This document shows positions 7,670-15,919 of a stretch of DNA of 64,000 nucleotides, piece after piece; the stretch's first letter is position 1, and each line of letters begins with the position of its first letter. The notes beneath the pieces were generated by a model. The model was not told the origin of the DNA, did not search any database, and saw nothing but the letters and a program-made list of their open reading frames with translations. The position numbers were made by a program, and so were the translations under genes. The DNA comes from Acetobacteraceae bacterium (GTDB taxonomy: Bacteria > Pseudomonadota > Alphaproteobacteria > Acetobacterales > Acetobacteraceae), in the NCBI GenBank assembly GCA_030041375.1, contig JASHOA010000091.1, forward strand, positions 1 through 64,000. Direction: 5' to 3'.

Positions 7670-8629
7670 TCAGCCTCCGGGAGTGGGTTGCTTTTCGCTC
7701 TTGAGCTGCACTCCCGCGCCAAGCGCCGCCGTCTCCAGGAGCGCCATGAAATCCTGGGCCAGCCATGCCGCCGGATCGGGCTTCAACGTCGCGGCGCCGA
7801 AATGCGCCTGCAAAGCCTCGCGCGCCGTGGCCGCCAGCGGCATCGGAACGCCGAGCCCATGCCCGAGATCAAGGCCGAGATCGAGGTCCTTGCGCAACAG
7901 CACCGGCGTGAACGTGGTGGTCCAGTCGAGATTGACGATCGCCGGCGTTTTGTATCGTGTGAAGATCGATCCCAACACGGAATTGTTGATGAAGCTCATG
8001 AAGGCATGGCGCGGAATGCCGGATTTTTCCGCCAGCAGCACGATCTCGGCAAGGCTCTCCGCGATCACGCCGAGCAGCACGTTGTGCGCGATCTTGCAGA
8101 TGCGCGCCCGCTCGCCCTCGCCGACATAGGAGACGCCCGCACCCGCGATAATTTCAAGAAAGGACCTGGCGCGCTCGAAAGCCTCCGCCGGTCCCGAGGC
8201 AACCGCGCTCAATTCGCCTCTCTGCACACAGCGATTGTTGCCGCTGACCGGAGAGCAGAGCAACTGCACGCCATGGGCGGCGAGGCGCGCCCGGATCTCA
8301 CTCGATTCATCGGCACCGATCGACGAAAGATCGATGACGACGCCGGGGGACTTTGCCTTCCCGGATGCGCCGCCAAGCACGCCCCGAGGACCGAAAGAGA
8401 CCTCTTCGAGATCCTTGCCGGTGGAGACGATGACGAAGAGCAGCTCGGCATCGGCAAGCGATGCAGGCGCGTCAACGATCACCGCGCCCCTGGCAGCCAA
8501 CGGCTCGGCCTTGGCCCGTGTGCGATTCCAGATCCGAGGCTTGATCCCGGCATCGAGCAGCCGCTCGACCATCGGGAAACCCATTCGGCCGACACCGATC
8601 CAGGCAATATCAGGCTGGCGAGAAGACAT
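7670..8629 (-). CDS. Beta-hydroxyacid dehydrogenase (3-hydroxyisobutyrate/6-phosphogluconate dehydrogenase family)
   Basis: Probable NAD(P)-dependent oxidoreductase of small hydroxyacids; the substrate cannot be told from sequence. The 319-residue protein opens with the Rossmann motif IAWIGVGRMGFPMVERLLDAG, has the substrate-binding segment SPVSGNN in the position of the family's (S/A)PVSGG, and the catalytic KxxxN pair in ICKIAHNVLLG. I start at the ATG at 8627-8629, where homology begins; the open frame continues far upstream antisense to soxB, but that extension is a shadow. The gene is divergent from soxB with 126 bp between them, so the two may share a control region. A role in amine or sarcosine catabolism is possible from context only. 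Confidence 0.85.
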   Translation of the reverse strand: MSSRQPDIAWIGVGRMGFPMVERLLDAGIKPRIWNRTRAKAEPLAARGAVIVDAPASLADAELLFVIVSTGKDLEEVSFGPRGVLGGASGKAKSPGVVIDLSSIGADESSEIRARLAAHGVQLLCSPVSGNNRCVQRGELSAVASGPAEAFERARSFLEIIAGAGVSYVGEGERARICKIAHNVLLGVIAESLAEIVLLAEKSGIPRHAFMSFINNSVLGSIFTRYKTPAIVNLDWTTTFTPVLLRKDLDLGLDLGHGLGVPMPLAATAREALQAHFGAATLKPDPAAWLAQDFMALLETAALGAGVQLKSEKQPTPGG

Positions 8630-8755
8630 GCGCGCGATCTCCTGAGCAGGGAAGGGAAGGTGAGCGGATGGGCTATCTGGCGCCGCCGGTGAAAATGACG
8701 CAACACTCCGGCCGGCTTCCCGGTCGACGGTACAAGCTCGCCAAGGCGATTTCTC

Positions 8756-10009
8756 ATGCAGCGGTTCTCCGCCCTTTCCCTGATCCGACATTCCCTCGGG
8801 GGCCATCTGGGCTGGCAGCCGCAATGGCGCTCGCCCGAGCCGAAGGCAGAATACGATGCGGTGATCGTCGGCGCCGGCGGGCATGGGCTCGGCGCCGCTT
8901 ATTATCTTGCGAAGGAGCACGGCATGCGCAACATCGCCGTGCTGGAGAAGGGCTGGCTCGGCGGCGGCAATACCGGGCGCAACACGACGATCATCCGCTC
9001 CAACTACCTCTACGATGAGAGCGCCGCGCTCTACGACCACGCGCTCAAGTTGTGGGAAAATCTCTCGCGGGAGCTGAACTACAACGTCATGTTCTCGCAG
9101 CGCGGCGTGATGATGCTCGCGCACACCGTGCACGACGTGCAGATCTTCAAGCGCCATGTCCACGCCAACCGGGCGAACGGCGTGGACAACGAATGGCTGA
9201 CCGCGGAGCAGGCCAAGGAATTCTGTCCGCCGCTCCATATCGGTCCCGGCCTGCGCTATCCCGTGCTCGGCGCCGCGCTGCAGCGGCGTGGCGGCACCGC
9301 CCGGCACGACGCTGTCGCCTGGGGCTACGCCCGGGCCGCGGATGCGCTCGGCGTCGATATCATCCAGAACTGCGAGGTCACGGCGATCCGCCGCGGCACC
9401 GCGGGCGCGGTCGAGGCAGTGGAGACCAGCCGCGGTGCCATCCGCACCCGCAAGATCGGCGTCTCCGCGGCCGGCAATACCAGCGTCGTCATGGCGATGG
9501 CCGGGCTTAGGATGCCGCTCGAGAGCTACCCTTTGCAGGCTCTGGTGTCGGAGCCGGTCAAGCCGATGTTTCCGTGCGTGGCGATGTCGAACACGATCCA
9601 CGCCTATATCAGCCAGTCCGACAAGGGCGAGCTGGTGATCGGCGCGGGCATGGATGCATACGTCTCGTACAGCCAGCACGGCGCGCTGCACATCCCGGCG
9701 CAAACGCTGGAGGCCATCTGCGAACTCTTCCCGATGTTCCGCCGCATGCGCATGCTGCGCAACTGGGGCGGCATCGTCGATGTCACGCCGGATCGTTCGC
9801 CGATCCTCGCGAAAACCGAGGTCGCGGGCCTCTATGTGAACTGCGGCTGGGGCACCGGCGGATTCAAGGCGACGCCGGGTGCCGCGCATCTCCTGGCCTG
9901 GACGATCGCCAAGGATGAACCGCATCCGATCAACGCCCCTTTCACCATCGAGCGGTTCCGCGACGGCGTCGTGATCGACGAGGCCGCCGCTGCTGCGGTT
10001 TCGCATTGA
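8756..10009 (+). CDS. soxB: Sarcosine oxidase subunit beta
   Basis: Beta subunit of heterotetrameric sarcosine oxidase, which oxidatively demethylates sarcosine to glycine and passes the C1 unit to tetrahydrofolate. 417 residues, the usual size. The FAD-binding motif is AVIVGAGGHGLGAAYYLAKEHG near residue 40, followed by GWLGGGNTGRNTTIIRSNYL. H184 in TARHDAVAWG corresponds to the family histidine that carries covalently bound FMN. First gene of soxB-soxD-soxA-soxG; soxD begins 11 bp after its stop. Shine-Dalgarno is weak, but the N-terminal sequence matches the family from the first residue. Confidence 0.95.
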   Translation: MQRFSALSLIRHSLGGHLGWQPQWRSPEPKAEYDAVIVGAGGHGLGAAYYLAKEHGMRNIAVLEKGWLGGGNTGRNTTIIRSNYLYDESAALYDHALKLWENLSRELNYNVMFSQRGVMMLAHTVHDVQIFKRHVHANRANGVDNEWLTAEQAKEFCPPLHIGPGLRYPVLGAALQRRGGTARHDAVAWGYARAADALGVDIIQNCEVTAIRRGTAGAVEAVETSRGAIRTRKIGVSAAGNTSVVMAMAGLRMPLESYPLQALVSEPVKPMFPCVAMSNTIHAYISQSDKGELVIGAGMDAYVSYSQHGALHIPAQTLEAICELFPMFRRMRMLRNWGGIVDVTPDRSPILAKTEVAGLYVNCGWGTGGFKATPGAAHLLAWTIAKDEPHPINAPFTIERFRDGVVIDEAAAAAVSH

Positions 10010-10020
10010 GGTAACGCCCC

Positions 10021-10299
10021 ATGCTGCTGATCGTCTGCCCCTATTGCGGCGAGCGCCCCGAGATCGAATTCAGCTACGGCGGCGAGGCGCACTTGGTGCG
10101 GCCGAAAGATCCGGCTTCGCTCGGCGATGCGGAATGGGCCGACTATCTCTACGCGCGCAGCAATCCGAAAGGTGTCCATGCCGAGCGCTGGCGCCATACG
10201 CATGGCTGCGCGCGGTTCTTCAATGCGCTGCGCGACACGCTGAGCGATCGGTTTCTGGCGACCTACAGGATCGGCGAGCAACGGCCAGACCTCGCATGA
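10021..10299 (+). CDS. soxD: Sarcosine oxidase subunit delta
   Basis: Small zinc-binding subunit of heterotetrameric sarcosine oxidase. The 92-residue protein has the diagnostic start LLIVCPYCGERPEIEFSYGG, whose two cysteines (C6, C9) bind zinc together with histidines further on (RHTHGCARFF). Its stop overlaps the soxA start as ATGA (10296-10299), indicating translational coupling. Confidence 0.95.
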   Translation: MLLIVCPYCGERPEIEFSYGGEAHLVRPKDPASLGDAEWADYLYARSNPKGVHAERWRHTHGCARFFNALRDTLSDRFLATYRIGEQRPDLA

Positions 10300-13295
10300 G
10301 CGCAAATTTCCGCACCGCCGAAGATGGCCGCATCGACCGCAGCCGGCCGCTCGGTTTCCGCTTCGACGAACGGAGCTACCAGGGTTTCCCCGGCGATACG
10401 CTGGCGTCGGCACTGCTCGCAAACGGCGTCCATCTCGTCGGGCGATCGTTCAAATACCACCGCCCGCGCGGCATTCTCTCTGCAGGTGCGGATGAACCGA
10501 ACGCGCTGGTCGCGGTGCGGCGGGACGAGGCGCGTTATACGCCCAACTTGCGTGCGACGCAGGTGGAGCTCTATCAGGGCCTCAGCGCCGAAAGCCAGAA
10601 TCGCTCGCCTTCGCTGGCATTCGACATCGGCGCGGTGAACGACCGGTTGTCCCGGTTCTTTCCCGCCGGCTTCTACTACAAGACCTTCATGTGGCCGCGG
10701 AAGGCGTGGGAGCGTTGGTACGAGCCCTGGATCCGCGCCATGGCCGGGCTCGGCCGCGCGCCGACGTTGCCCGACCCCGACCGATACGCGAATCGCTTTG
10801 CGCATTGCGACGTGCTGGTGGTGGGAGCGGGGCCGGCCGGGCTTGCCGCCGCGCTGAGCGCAGCGGAAGCCGGCGCGCGCGTCATCCTGTGCGACGAGCA
10901 GGCCGAGTTCGGCGGCTCCCTCCTCGCCGAAAGCGATGCGACCATCGAGGGAAAACCGGCTGCGACCTGGCTCGCGGAGACGGTGGCGCTGCTCGCGCTT
11001 AAGCCTCGCGTCACGCTTCTCCCCCGCACGACCGCCTTCGGATATTTCGCGTACAACATGGTCGGGCTCGCCGAGCGCCTCACCGAGCACCTGGCCGAGC
11101 CCGATCCCGCTCTGCCGCGCGAGCGGCTCTGGCAGGTGCGGGCAAGAGAGGTGGTGCTGGCGGCGGGCGCGATCGAACGGCCGCTGGTGTTTCCCGGGAA
11201 CGACCGGCCGGGGGTGATGCTCGCCGACGCGACGCGCACCTATCTCAACCGTTACGGTGTCAAATGCGGCAGCCGCGCCGTCGTCGTCACCGCGCACGAT
11301 GCGGCCTATCGCGCGGCGCTCGAGCTGCATCGCGCCGGCGTTGCCATCGCCGCGATCGCCGATCTGCGAACGGCAGCGAACGGCCCGCTTCCCGAAGCCG
11401 CTCGCGCCGCCGGACTTCCCGTGCGCCCGGCCACGACCATCACCGGAACCGGCGGGCGGCTCAGGGTCACCGCGGCGAGCCTTGCGCCGCTCGCGGCGGA
11501 AAGCGACAGGCGCGGAGCGGAGCCTCTCACCTGCGATCTCGTGCTGATGTCGGGCGGGTTCACGCCGAGCGTGCATCTCTTCTCCCAATCGCGTGGCAAG
11601 CTCCGCTTCGATGGCGAACTGGCGGCCTATGTGCCCGGCCACTCGGTGCAGCAGGAACGTTCGGCCGGTGCCTGCCGGGGCGTATTCGGCCTCGCGGCGG
11701 CGCTGGCCGACGGTGCGGCGGCCGGCGAGGCGGCGGCGCGGGCGGCAGGATTCTCCGCCGCGCGGGCCCGTTCGTTCGCCTGCCACGCATCCGGGTTCGG
11801 CACCGGCGGCATCCGGAGCGTGCTACCCAATGCGCACGGCGCCAAGGCATTCGTCGATTTCCAGAACGATGTCACGGCGGATGATCTCGTGCTGGCGACC
11901 CGCGAAGGCTTCCACTCGATCGAGCATGTCAAGCGCTACACCACGACAGGCATGGCGACCGACCAGGGCAAGACCTCCAACATGAATGCGCTCGGAATCG
12001 TTTCTGAAGCGTTGGGGAAGCCGATTCCCGAGATCGGGCTGACCACGTTCCGGATGCCCTACACGCCGGTCAGCTTCGGAATCCTGGCCGGGCCTTCGCG
12101 CGACGAGTTGTTCGATCCCGTGCGGACAACGCCGATTCATGACTGGGCGACAGCGCATGGGGCCGTGTTCGAGGACGTGGGCCAGTGGAAGCGGGCCCGC
12201 TACTTCCCGGCACCAGGCGAGGACATGGAGCGGGCGGTTGCGCGCGAATGCCGCGCCGTGCGCCAAAGCACAGGCATCTTCGATGCTTCCACGCTCGGCA
12301 AGATCGAGGTGGTGGGGCCGGATGCAGTCGAGTTCATGAATCGCATCTACGTCAACGCGTGGAGCAGGCTTGGCGCCGGAAGGTGCCGCTATGGCCTCGT
12401 GCTCCGGGAGGACGGGTTCATCGCCGACGACGGGGTGGTCGGGCGACTCGCGGAGAATCGTTTCCACGTCACCACCACCACCGGCGGTGCGACGCGGGTG
12501 CTCGCGCAAATGGAGGATTACCTGCAAACCGAGTGGCCGGAACTCGAAGTGTGGCTGACCTCGGTCACCGAACAATGGGCGGTGATCGCAGTGCAGGGGC
12601 CGCGCTCGCGCGCGGTGCTCGAGGGGCTGGTCGAGGGGATCGATATCGCATCGCGGGCGATGCCGCACATGAGCGTGGCGGAAGGGCGCATACGCGGCGT
12701 GCCGACGCGCCTTTTCCGCGTCAGCTACACCGGCGAACTCGGCTTCGAGGTGAACGTTCCCGCCGATTACGGCCGGGCCGTCTGGGAAGAGATTTTCGAG
12801 GCTGGTCAACCGCACGGCATCACGCCCTACGGCACCGAAACTATGCATGTGCTGCGCGCGGAGAAGGGCTACATCGTCGTCGGGCAGGAAACGGACGGCA
12901 CGGCAACGCCGGACGATGTCGGCCTGACCTGGGCGGTGGGAAAAACGAAGCCGGATTTCGTCGGCAAACGTTCCCTCGCGCGCCCGGCCATGCGTGCGCC
13001 GGGAAGAAAGCAGCTCGTCGGGCTGCTCACCGAGGATCCGCACTTTCTGCTGGAGGAGGGTGCGCAAATCCTTGCGGCCCCGAACCAGAAGGCGCCGACG
13101 AAGCCGCTCGGCCACGTCACCTCGTCCTATCGCAGTGCCACTCTCGGCCGGACGATCGCGCTGGCGATGATTGCCGGCGGCCGCGATCGGATGGGCGAGA
13201 TGCTCTATGTGACGACGGCGGAACGGCCTGTGCCGGCCAAGGTGACCTCGCCCGTATTCTATGATCCGGAGGGAGCGCGCCTCGATGCCGCCTGA
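10296..13295 (+). CDS. soxA: Sarcosine oxidase subunit alpha
   Basis: Largest subunit (999 aa) of heterotetrameric sarcosine oxidase. The N-terminal ~100 residues (FRFDERSYQGFPGDTLASALLANGVHLVGRSFKYHRPRG) form the ferredoxin-like domain of the family, then comes an NAD-binding fold (DVLVVGAGPAGLAAALSAAEAGARV), and the C-terminal ~390 residues are a glycine-cleavage T-protein/aminomethyltransferase domain (FDASTLGKIEVVGPDA; SYTGELGFEV) that binds folate. The frame is open for 84 codons upstream of the chosen ATG, but that part is antisense-like sequence overlapping soxD; the ATGA overlap with soxD fixes the start. Confidence 0.96.
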   Translation: MSANFRTAEDGRIDRSRPLGFRFDERSYQGFPGDTLASALLANGVHLVGRSFKYHRPRGILSAGADEPNALVAVRRDEARYTPNLRATQVELYQGLSAESQNRSPSLAFDIGAVNDRLSRFFPAGFYYKTFMWPRKAWERWYEPWIRAMAGLGRAPTLPDPDRYANRFAHCDVLVVGAGPAGLAAALSAAEAGARVILCDEQAEFGGSLLAESDATIEGKPAATWLAETVALLALKPRVTLLPRTTAFGYFAYNMVGLAERLTEHLAEPDPALPRERLWQVRAREVVLAAGAIERPLVFPGNDRPGVMLADATRTYLNRYGVKCGSRAVVVTAHDAAYRAALELHRAGVAIAAIADLRTAANGPLPEAARAAGLPVRPATTITGTGGRLRVTAASLAPLAAESDRRGAEPLTCDLVLMSGGFTPSVHLFSQSRGKLRFDGELAAYVPGHSVQQERSAGACRGVFGLAAALADGAAAGEAAARAAGFSAARARSFACHASGFGTGGIRSVLPNAHGAKAFVDFQNDVTADDLVLATREGFHSIEHVKRYTTTGMATDQGKTSNMNALGIVSEALGKPIPEIGLTTFRMPYTPVSFGILAGPSRDELFDPVRTTPIHDWATAHGAVFEDVGQWKRARYFPAPGEDMERAVARECRAVRQSTGIFDASTLGKIEVVGPDAVEFMNRIYVNAWSRLGAGRCRYGLVLREDGFIADDGVVGRLAENRFHVTTTTGGATRVLAQMEDYLQTEWPELEVWLTSVTEQWAVIAVQGPRSRAVLEGLVEGIDIASRAMPHMSVAEGRIRGVPTRLFRVSYTGELGFEVNVPADYGRAVWEEIFEAGQPHGITPYGTETMHVLRAEKGYIVVGQETDGTATPDDVGLTWAVGKTKPDFVGKRSLARPAMRAPGRKQLVGLLTEDPHFLLEEGAQILAAPNQKAPTKPLGHVTSSYRSATLGRTIALAMIAGGRDRMGEMLYVTTAERPVPAKVTSPVFYDPEGARLDAA

Positions 13296-13821
13296 CCGTG
13301 CTGCTTTGGCAAGGCTGCCGGCGGCATCACGCTTCATCCTGCGTGGTAAACCGGCGGCCGTCACCGCGGCGGGCAACGTGTTCGGTATCGGCTTGCCTGA
13401 GCAGGCGTGCCGGGCCGCTGTTGCAGCCGATCGTGCCGCGCTCTGGCTCGGCCCGGATGAGTGGCTGCTGCTGGCGCCAGAATCCGAAGGCGCGGAACTC
13501 GGCGCAACACTCGCGCGGGCGATGGCAGGGGCGGCGCATTCCCTGGTGGATGTGTCGCACCGGCAGATCGCGATCGAGGTCTCCGGACCCAATGCCGAGG
13601 CGATGCTGAATGCAGGCTGCCCGCTCGATCTCGATCCGGGTGCGTTTCCGGTTGGAATGTGTACACGAACGGTTCTGGCCAAGGCAGAGATCGTACTCTG
13701 GCGGACGATGCCGCTTTGCTTTCGCGTCGAGGTCTCGCGCTCGTTCGCTGCCTATGTCTGGCGCCTGCTCGAAGGGGCCTCGCGCGAGTTCGGGCCTCAG
13801 CCGAAACGCTGCGGAGAATAG
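13285..13821 (+). CDS. soxG: Sarcosine oxidase subunit gamma
   Basis: Fourth subunit of the sarcosine oxidase complex, 178 residues, with the family features WLGPDEWLLLAP and VDVSHRQIAIEVSGPNA and the C-terminal FRVEVSRSFAAYVWRLL. I chose the ATG at 13285 because GGAGGG lies 12 bases upstream; it overlaps the last codons of soxA. Its 3' end overlaps the convergent dehydrogenase gene by 25 bp, so the two stop codons lie inside each other's coding regions. Confidence 0.92.
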   Translation: MPPDRAALARLPAASRFILRGKPAAVTAAGNVFGIGLPEQACRAAVAADRAALWLGPDEWLLLAPESEGAELGATLARAMAGAAHSLVDVSHRQIAIEVSGPNAEAMLNAGCPLDLDPGAFPVGMCTRTVLAKAEIVLWRTMPLCFRVEVSRSFAAYVWRLLEGASREFGPQPKRCGE

Positions 13822-15074
13822 GGCTGAGGGTCGATCTCCGGCCGCCTGCCGCCGATCAGGTCGGCGACCAGCCGACCGGTGGCCGCTCCGGCCGCCAGGC
13901 CGACATGGCCGTGGCCGTAGGCGTGCACGATATCGGGAGTTGCCGAAGCGGGCCCGATGCAGGGCAGGCTGTCCGGCGTCGCCGGGCGATGGCCCATCCA
14001 GAAACGCACGCGCTCGGGCGGCAGAGAACGTGGCAAGCCCGGATAGGTTTTCAGCGCGAAGTCCCTGAGAATTTCCGCACGCCTCCAGTTCGGGGCGGCG
14101 GCGAGGCCGGCGAGTTCTACCTGTCCGGCGATTCTCAGGCCGCGCGGCGTCATCACGTGCGACATCCTCCCGTCGCTCGGCATCAGCGGCGTGCGCGGTC
14201 CGCTCTCTGCGCCGAGAATCATGGCGTGATAGCCGCGTTCCGTCTCCAGGCTCACTTCGTCTCCCGCCGCGGCGGCCAGCAGCCTCGAGAACGCGCCGGC
14301 GGCGATCACCGCCTTGTCGCAACGGATTTCGCCCGCCAGGGTCAGGACGGCCGCCAGCCGCCGTCCTTCGAGGGCGAAGCCTGTTGCGCGTGTGCGATGA
14401 AGTTGCGCGCCGCGCGCAACGGCATGGTCCACCAGCGCGGCCACGTAGCCGCCGGGATCGGTGCAATGCCCGCCTTCCTCGATAAGGACGCCGAAGCGGT
14501 AGCGTCGGTCGAGCTGAGGCTCGCGCTGGCGAAGTTCCTCCTCCGGGATCTCGATCCAGCGGATCCCGTTCTCTCTTCGCAATCGCCACGCCAGCGCATC
14601 GGCCTCGAAATCGGCGCGGCCCGGAAAGACGGAGAGAAGTCCCTTCCGCTCGATCAGATCGGCAACTCCCGCTGCCGCCGCCAGTCGAAGGTGGCGTTGC
14701 GGTGCATCGGCAAGAAGTGGGCGGAGCGCGCGCGCGATTGCCTGCACCTTGCCGATCGTTCCCCCGGCGCGCACGTAGCGGACAAGCCAGGGCGCAAGCC
14801 GCGGCAGATAATTCCAGCGTATCGCGAGTGGCCCGAGCGGGTCGGCAAGAAAGCCCGGAACCTTGCGCCACAATCCGGGTACCGACATCGGGACGACGGA
14901 GCCGGGGTTCAGCCAGCAGCCGTTGCCGTAGCTTGCCTGCTGCTCTCCGCCGGGCGCGCCCGGCTCGATGATGCTGACGCGATGCCCGTCGCTCAGCAGT
15001 TCCGCGGCCACCGCGGCGCCGACGATCCCGGCGCCGATCACCACGACAGAGTGCGACGCCGGTGCCTCACCCAC
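13797..15074 (-). CDS. FAD-dependent D-amino-acid dehydrogenase (DadA-like)
   Basis: Probable deaminating flavoprotein acting on D-amino acids or a similar amine. 425 residues, close to the ~430 of DadA. The N-terminal FAD motif is VVVIGAGIVGAAVAAELLSDGHRVSIIE; the segments ASYGNGCWLNPGSVVPMSVPG and WMGHRPATPDSLPCIGP match the D-amino-acid dehydrogenase family, and GHGHVGLAAGAATGRLVADLI closes the FAD site. Encoded convergently with soxG. It could also be a hydroxyproline or glycine oxidase relative, since this DAO fold covers many substrates; context with sarcosine oxidase supports amine catabolism. Confidence 0.85.
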   Translation of the reverse strand: MGEAPASHSVVVIGAGIVGAAVAAELLSDGHRVSIIEPGAPGGEQQASYGNGCWLNPGSVVPMSVPGLWRKVPGFLADPLGPLAIRWNYLPRLAPWLVRYVRAGGTIGKVQAIARALRPLLADAPQRHLRLAAAAGVADLIERKGLLSVFPGRADFEADALAWRLRRENGIRWIEIPEEELRQREPQLDRRYRFGVLIEEGGHCTDPGGYVAALVDHAVARGAQLHRTRATGFALEGRRLAAVLTLAGEIRCDKAVIAAGAFSRLLAAAAGDEVSLETERGYHAMILGAESGPRTPLMPSDGRMSHVMTPRGLRIAGQVELAGLAAAPNWRRAEILRDFALKTYPGLPRSLPPERVRFWMGHRPATPDSLPCIGPASATPDIVHAYGHGHVGLAAGAATGRLVADLIGGRRPEIDPQPYSPQRFG

Positions 15075-15095
15075 GAGGCTGGCGAGACTCCCCTC

Positions 15096-15890
15096 TCAGC
15101 CGGCGGCGGCGACGGCGCGCCGGGCCATGACACCGACCAGGTGGGCCCGATATTCGGCGCCGGCGTGGATGTCACTGTTCAGCTCGTCAGCCGGTGTCGC
15201 GATATCCGCAATCGCTGCCTGGGAGAAGGATTTTCCCAGGGCCGCTTCCATCGCCTTCTGTCGAAACACACCGTTCTGACCGGCTCCCGTCACCGCCACG
15301 CGCACCCCCGCCGGACCCTTGGCGACGAACACGCCGACGAGTGCGTAGCGAGAGGCAGGGTTCGGAAACTTCATGTAGGCCGCCTTCTCCGGCACCGGGA
15401 AGGAGACGGCAGTGATCAGTTCGCCCGGCTCGAGTGCGGTCATGAACATGCCCTGGAAGAAATCATCCGCTTTGATCGATCGCTTGTTCGTCTCCACGGT
15501 GGCGCCGAGAGCAAGCACCGCCGCAGGATAATCGGCTGTAGGGTCGTCATTGGCGAGCGAGCCGCCGATGGTGCCGCGATGCCTGACCTCCTTGTCACCG
15601 ATGCCGCCGGCAAGCTTCGCCAATGCCGGGATGGCCTTCTTCACGTCGGCGGAGTTGGCGACCGTTGCGTGAGTGGTCATGGCGCCGATTCGGACTGTGC
15701 CGCCTGCCACGCTGATGCCCGCAAGTCCGGCGTCGGCGAGATCGACCAGCGCCGAAGGCTTGTTGAGCCGCTGCTTCAGGACCGGGATCAGGGTCATGCC
15801 GCCCGCCAGCGCCTTGGCCTCGGGATCGGCGCCGAGCAGCTTCACCGCATCCGCGACGCTGGCCGGCTTCTGGTAGGTGAAATCGTACAT
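15096..15890 (-). CDS. CoxM-type FAD subunit of a molybdenum hydroxylase
   Basis: Medium subunit that carries FAD in xanthine dehydrogenase/CO dehydrogenase-type complexes and passes electrons from the [2Fe-2S] subunit. 264 residues. Both FAD-binding signatures are visible: AGGMTLIP (29-36) and TIGGSLANDDPTAD (107-120). It is the last gene of a small-large-medium cluster read leftward (18845 to 15096), with 29 bp between it and the large subunit. Confidence 0.92.
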   Translation of the reverse strand: MYDFTYQKPASVADAVKLLGADPEAKALAGGMTLIPVLKQRLNKPSALVDLADAGLAGISVAGGTVRIGAMTTHATVANSADVKKAIPALAKLAGGIGDKEVRHRGTIGGSLANDDPTADYPAAVLALGATVETNKRSIKADDFFQGMFMTALEPGELITAVSFPVPEKAAYMKFPNPASRYALVGVFVAKGPAGVRVAVTGAGQNGVFRQKAMEAALGKSFSQAAIADIATPADELNSDIHAGAEYRAHLVGVMARRAVAAAG

Positions 15891-15919
15891 CGTGCTTTCC
15901 TCGTTACTGACGGATGCGC

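Noticed and set aside
7152-8129. Plus-strand frame running across both tRNA genes
   Set aside because: It reads through two certain tRNA genes and into antisense of the dehydrogenase. Composition is low-complexity with no motif.
7670-10006. Single 778-codon minus-strand frame spanning the dehydrogenase and soxB
   Set aside because: Only the part below 8629 has homology. The upstream part is antisense to soxB and arises from high-GC codon bias.
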